A stretch of DNA of 6,839 nt. Source: UBA11346 sp038318565. Its GTDB lineage: Bacteria > Planctomycetota > UBA11346. The notes under the pieces were generated by a model. It worked only from the letters and a program-made list of their open reading frames with translations. It had not been told where the DNA came from and ran no database searches. Position 1 is the stretch's first letter. Each line of letters begins with the position of its first letter. The position numbers and the translations under genes are program-made. The stretch spans positions 1 through 6,839 of the forward strand of contig JBBQCI010000132.1 in assembly GCA_038318565.1 (NCBI GenBank). Direction: 5' to 3'. Shown here in pieces: positions 5,052-6,839 of the stretch.

Positions 5052-6839
5052 TCAGCCCGGGGCCTCGAAGAAAGCGATGCTGAGCGGCGCCAGGGTCGGA
5101 CGCAGGGTGCACGGGAAGGCCCCGCGCGGCTCCGATTCGGCCATCACGGTGGGCCCATCGACCATGCCGGAACCGCCGAAACGCAGCTCGTCGCTGCTCA
5201 GCAGGCGCTTCCATGCACCACCGTTCCACACCCCCAGCGGATAGGCCGGGCGGGGTATCGGGGTGAAGTTCACCGCCACCAGCACATCGCGCTGACCCGG
5301 ACATTTGCGCAGGAAGGCGAGCGTCGATTCCTGCCAATTCTCGCAGTCGACCCACTGAAAGCCGTCGCGCGTATCGTCGCGGGCGAATAGCGCCGGCATG
5401 GTGCGGTAGAGCCGCAGAGACTCGCGCAGGAAGGCGGTGATGCCGGCGCGGTCGGGCTCGGCGGCCTCGCACCAGGTCAGCGACGAGGCCCAATCCCATT
5501 CGCGGCCCTGGCCGAACTCGCCGCCCATGAACAGCAGCGGACGGCCCGGCACCGCGACCTGATAGCCGAGTAGGATGCGCAGATGCGCCCGGCGCTGCCA
5601 CCAATCGCCGGGCATCTTGTCGATCAGACTCTTCTTGCCGTGCACCACCTCGTCGTGGGACAACGGCAGGATCCAGCGTTCGTCGTAGGCGTACCACTGA
5701 TGGAAGGTGGCGCGATTGTGGCAGCCGCTGCGCATCACCGGATCCTGGGCGAGATAGCCAAGGGTGTCGTGCATCCAGCCCATGTTCCACTTGAGGTGAA
5801 AGCCCAGGCCCTGCATCTCGGTCGGCGCGGTCACGCCCATCCAGGCGGTCGACTCCTCGGCGCACAGCACGACGCCGGCGTATTCACGCCGCAGCGTCGT
5901 GGTCAGTTCCTGCAGCAGGCTCTTGGCCTCGTCGTTGGCGTTACCACCCGATTCGTTGGGCACCCACTCGCCACCTTCGCGGTCGTAGTTGCGGTACAGC
6001 ATCGAAGCCACCGCGTCGACGCGCAGGCCGTCGATGTGGTAGCTGCGGCACCAATGCAGGGCGGCGGCGACCAGGAAGTTGCGTACCTCGGGGCGGCGGA
6101 AGTTGAAGACGCAGGTGCCCCAGCCTTTGTGCTCGCCCTCGCGCGGGTCCTCGTACTCGTAGCAGCAGCTGCCGTCAAAACGGGCGAGCGCGAAGTCGTC
6201 TTTGGGGAAATGCCCAGGCACGAAGTCGACGATGACGCCGAGTCCGGCGGCATGACAGCGGTCGATGAAGAATCGCAAATCGTCCGGCGAACCATGGCGC
6301 GGATTGGGGGCGTACTGGCCGGTGACCTGGTAGCCCCAGCTGCCCTCATACGGGTGGTGGGCGACCGGCAGCAGCTCAAGGTGAGTATAGCCGAGGTCCT
6401 GCACGTAAGGGATCAGCTGCTGGGCCAGGACCCGCCAGTTGGGCCAGGCGTCAGGCTCCTGCCCGCGCCTCCACGAGCCGATGCAGACCTCGTAGATCGA
6501 CATCGGATTGGTCAGTGGATCGCGCTCGAGGCGGGCTTGCATCCACGTCGCGTCGCTCCACGCGAAGCGGTCGGGTGCAGCCACCATCGAGGCGGTCGCC
6601 GGCGGACGCTCGGCCTGTAGGGCGTAGGGGTCCGCCTTGACCCGCAAGATGCCGTCGCGGGACCGGATCTCGTACTTGTACAACATGCCGGGACGAACCC
6701 CGGGCAGGAAGATCTCCCACACCCCATAGGGCACGCGTGGACGCATCGGATGGCGGCTGCCATCGAAACCATTCCAATCGCCGACCACCGAGACGCGGCT
6801 GGCGGTCGGGGCCCAGACCGCGAAACGGACCCCATCGAC
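5052..6839 (-). CDS. glgB: 1,4-alpha-glucan (glycogen) branching enzyme GlgB, N-terminus beyond window
   Basis: GH13 branching enzyme: it cuts an alpha-1,4-glucan chain and rejoins it by an alpha-1,6 bond in cytoplasmic glycogen synthesis. 595 residues are visible; the frame stays open through the right edge. The visible part starts in the CBM48 domain (GVRFAVWAPTASRVSVVGDW, then NGFDG). The catalytic barrel carries all key motifs: GLRVDAVASMLY (nucleophile Asp, codon 6015-6017), CAEESTAWMGV (acid/base Glu, 5856-5858) and LSHDEVVHGK (stabiliser Asp, 5652-5654). The spacings of 53 and 68 residues equal those of E. coli GlgB Asp405, Glu458 and Asp526. FMGGEFGQGREWDW and the C-terminal beta domain are intact. 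By that alignment 10 to 130 N-terminal residues are missing, depending on whether the extra N1 domain exists. It is the upstream member of an operon with the exported pseudo-phosphatase, two bases downstream. No odd residues were noted. Confidence 0.98.
   Translation of the reverse strand, partial: VDGVRFAVWAPTASRVSVVGDWNGFDGSRHPMRPRVPYGVWEIFLPGVRPGMLYKYEIRSRDGILRVKADPYALQAERPPATASMVAAPDRFAWSDATWMQARLERDPLTNPMSIYEVCIGSWRRGQEPDAWPNWRVLAQQLIPYVQDLGYTHLELLPVAHHPYEGSWGYQVTGQYAPNPRHGSPDDLRFFIDRCHAAGLGVIVDFVPGHFPKDDFALARFDGSCCYEYEDPREGEHKGWGTCVFNFRRPEVRNFLVAAALHWCRSYHIDGLRVDAVASMLYRNYDREGGEWVPNESGGNANDEAKSLLQELTTTLRREYAGVVLCAEESTAWMGVTAPTEMQGLGFHLKWNMGWMHDTLGYLAQDPVMRSGCHNRATFHQWYAYDERWILPLSHDEVVHGKKSLIDKMPGDWWQRRAHLRILLGYQVAVPGRPLLFMGGEFGQGREWDWASSLTWCEAAEPDRAGITAFLRESLRLYRTMPALFARDDTRDGFQWVDCENWQESTLAFLRKCPGQRDVLVAVNFTPIPRPAYPLGVWNGGAWKRLLSSDELRFGGSGMVDGPTVMAESEPRGAFPCTLRPTLAPLSIAFFEAPG

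Noticed and set aside
5050..5865. Upstream 272-codon extension of the pseudo-phosphatase frame inside glgB
   Set aside because: It is an antiphase shadow of glgB on the same strand, Arg/Pro-rich without domain sense; a signal peptide starts cleanly at 5049 just after the glgB stop.
5583..6620. 345-codon plus-strand ORF opposite glgB
   Set aside because: It mirrors a gene with complete GH13 motifs; its Val/Ala/His-rich translation is typical of antisense reading of a GC-rich gene.

Overview
This is a GC-rich bacterial chromosome segment with seven protein genes and almost no intergenic DNA. No RNA genes, insertion sequences, CRISPR arrays or phage genes were seen. The left edge holds the end of a surface protein with a C-terminal Gly/Cys + hydrophobic + Arg sorting tail (GGGCG type). 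Such tails, together with putative-Ig domains, MazG-like enzymes ending in a Cys cluster, and GC-rich carbohydrate genes, fit a member of the PVC group (Planctomycetota, Lentisphaerota or Verrucomicrobiota). That placement is an inference; there is no phylogenetic marker in the window.

Layout, left to right. (1) 1-296, plus strand: C-terminal end of a He_PIG-like surface protein, with an apparent one-base frameshift near 94-96. (2) 342-1120, minus strand: a MazG-like nucleotide pyrophosphohydrolase whose 3' end overlaps the start of a small proline-rich lipoprotein by 25 bases. (3) 1198-2469, minus strand: a GH32 fructosidase with all three catalytic motifs. (4) 2535-3341, plus strand: a divergent AraC-family regulator, separated from the GH32 gene by about 65 bases that contain a perfect 10-bp palindrome. 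(5) 3349-6839, minus strand: glgB (glycogen branching enzyme, cut by the right edge), followed 2 bases later by an exported protein. That protein keeps the whole outline of a purple-acid-phosphatase-like metallophosphoesterase but appears to have lost every metal ligand.

How the genes may work together: the AraC/GH32 pair looks like a self-contained fructan or sucrose utilisation switch, with the regulator divergent from its probable target. glgB would direct incoming glucose units to branched glycogen. The exported pseudo-phosphatase is probably co-transcribed with glgB, but its link to glycogen is unknown. The MazG-like enzyme and lipoprotein probably form a second small transcription unit.

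Most worth following up: the apparently dead metallophosphoesterase with an unassigned helical C-terminal half, and the divergent AraC/GH32 control region. The latter combines a palindrome, a possible leaderless promoter for GH32, and a three-codon ORF ending in a GTGA overlap with the regulator start.
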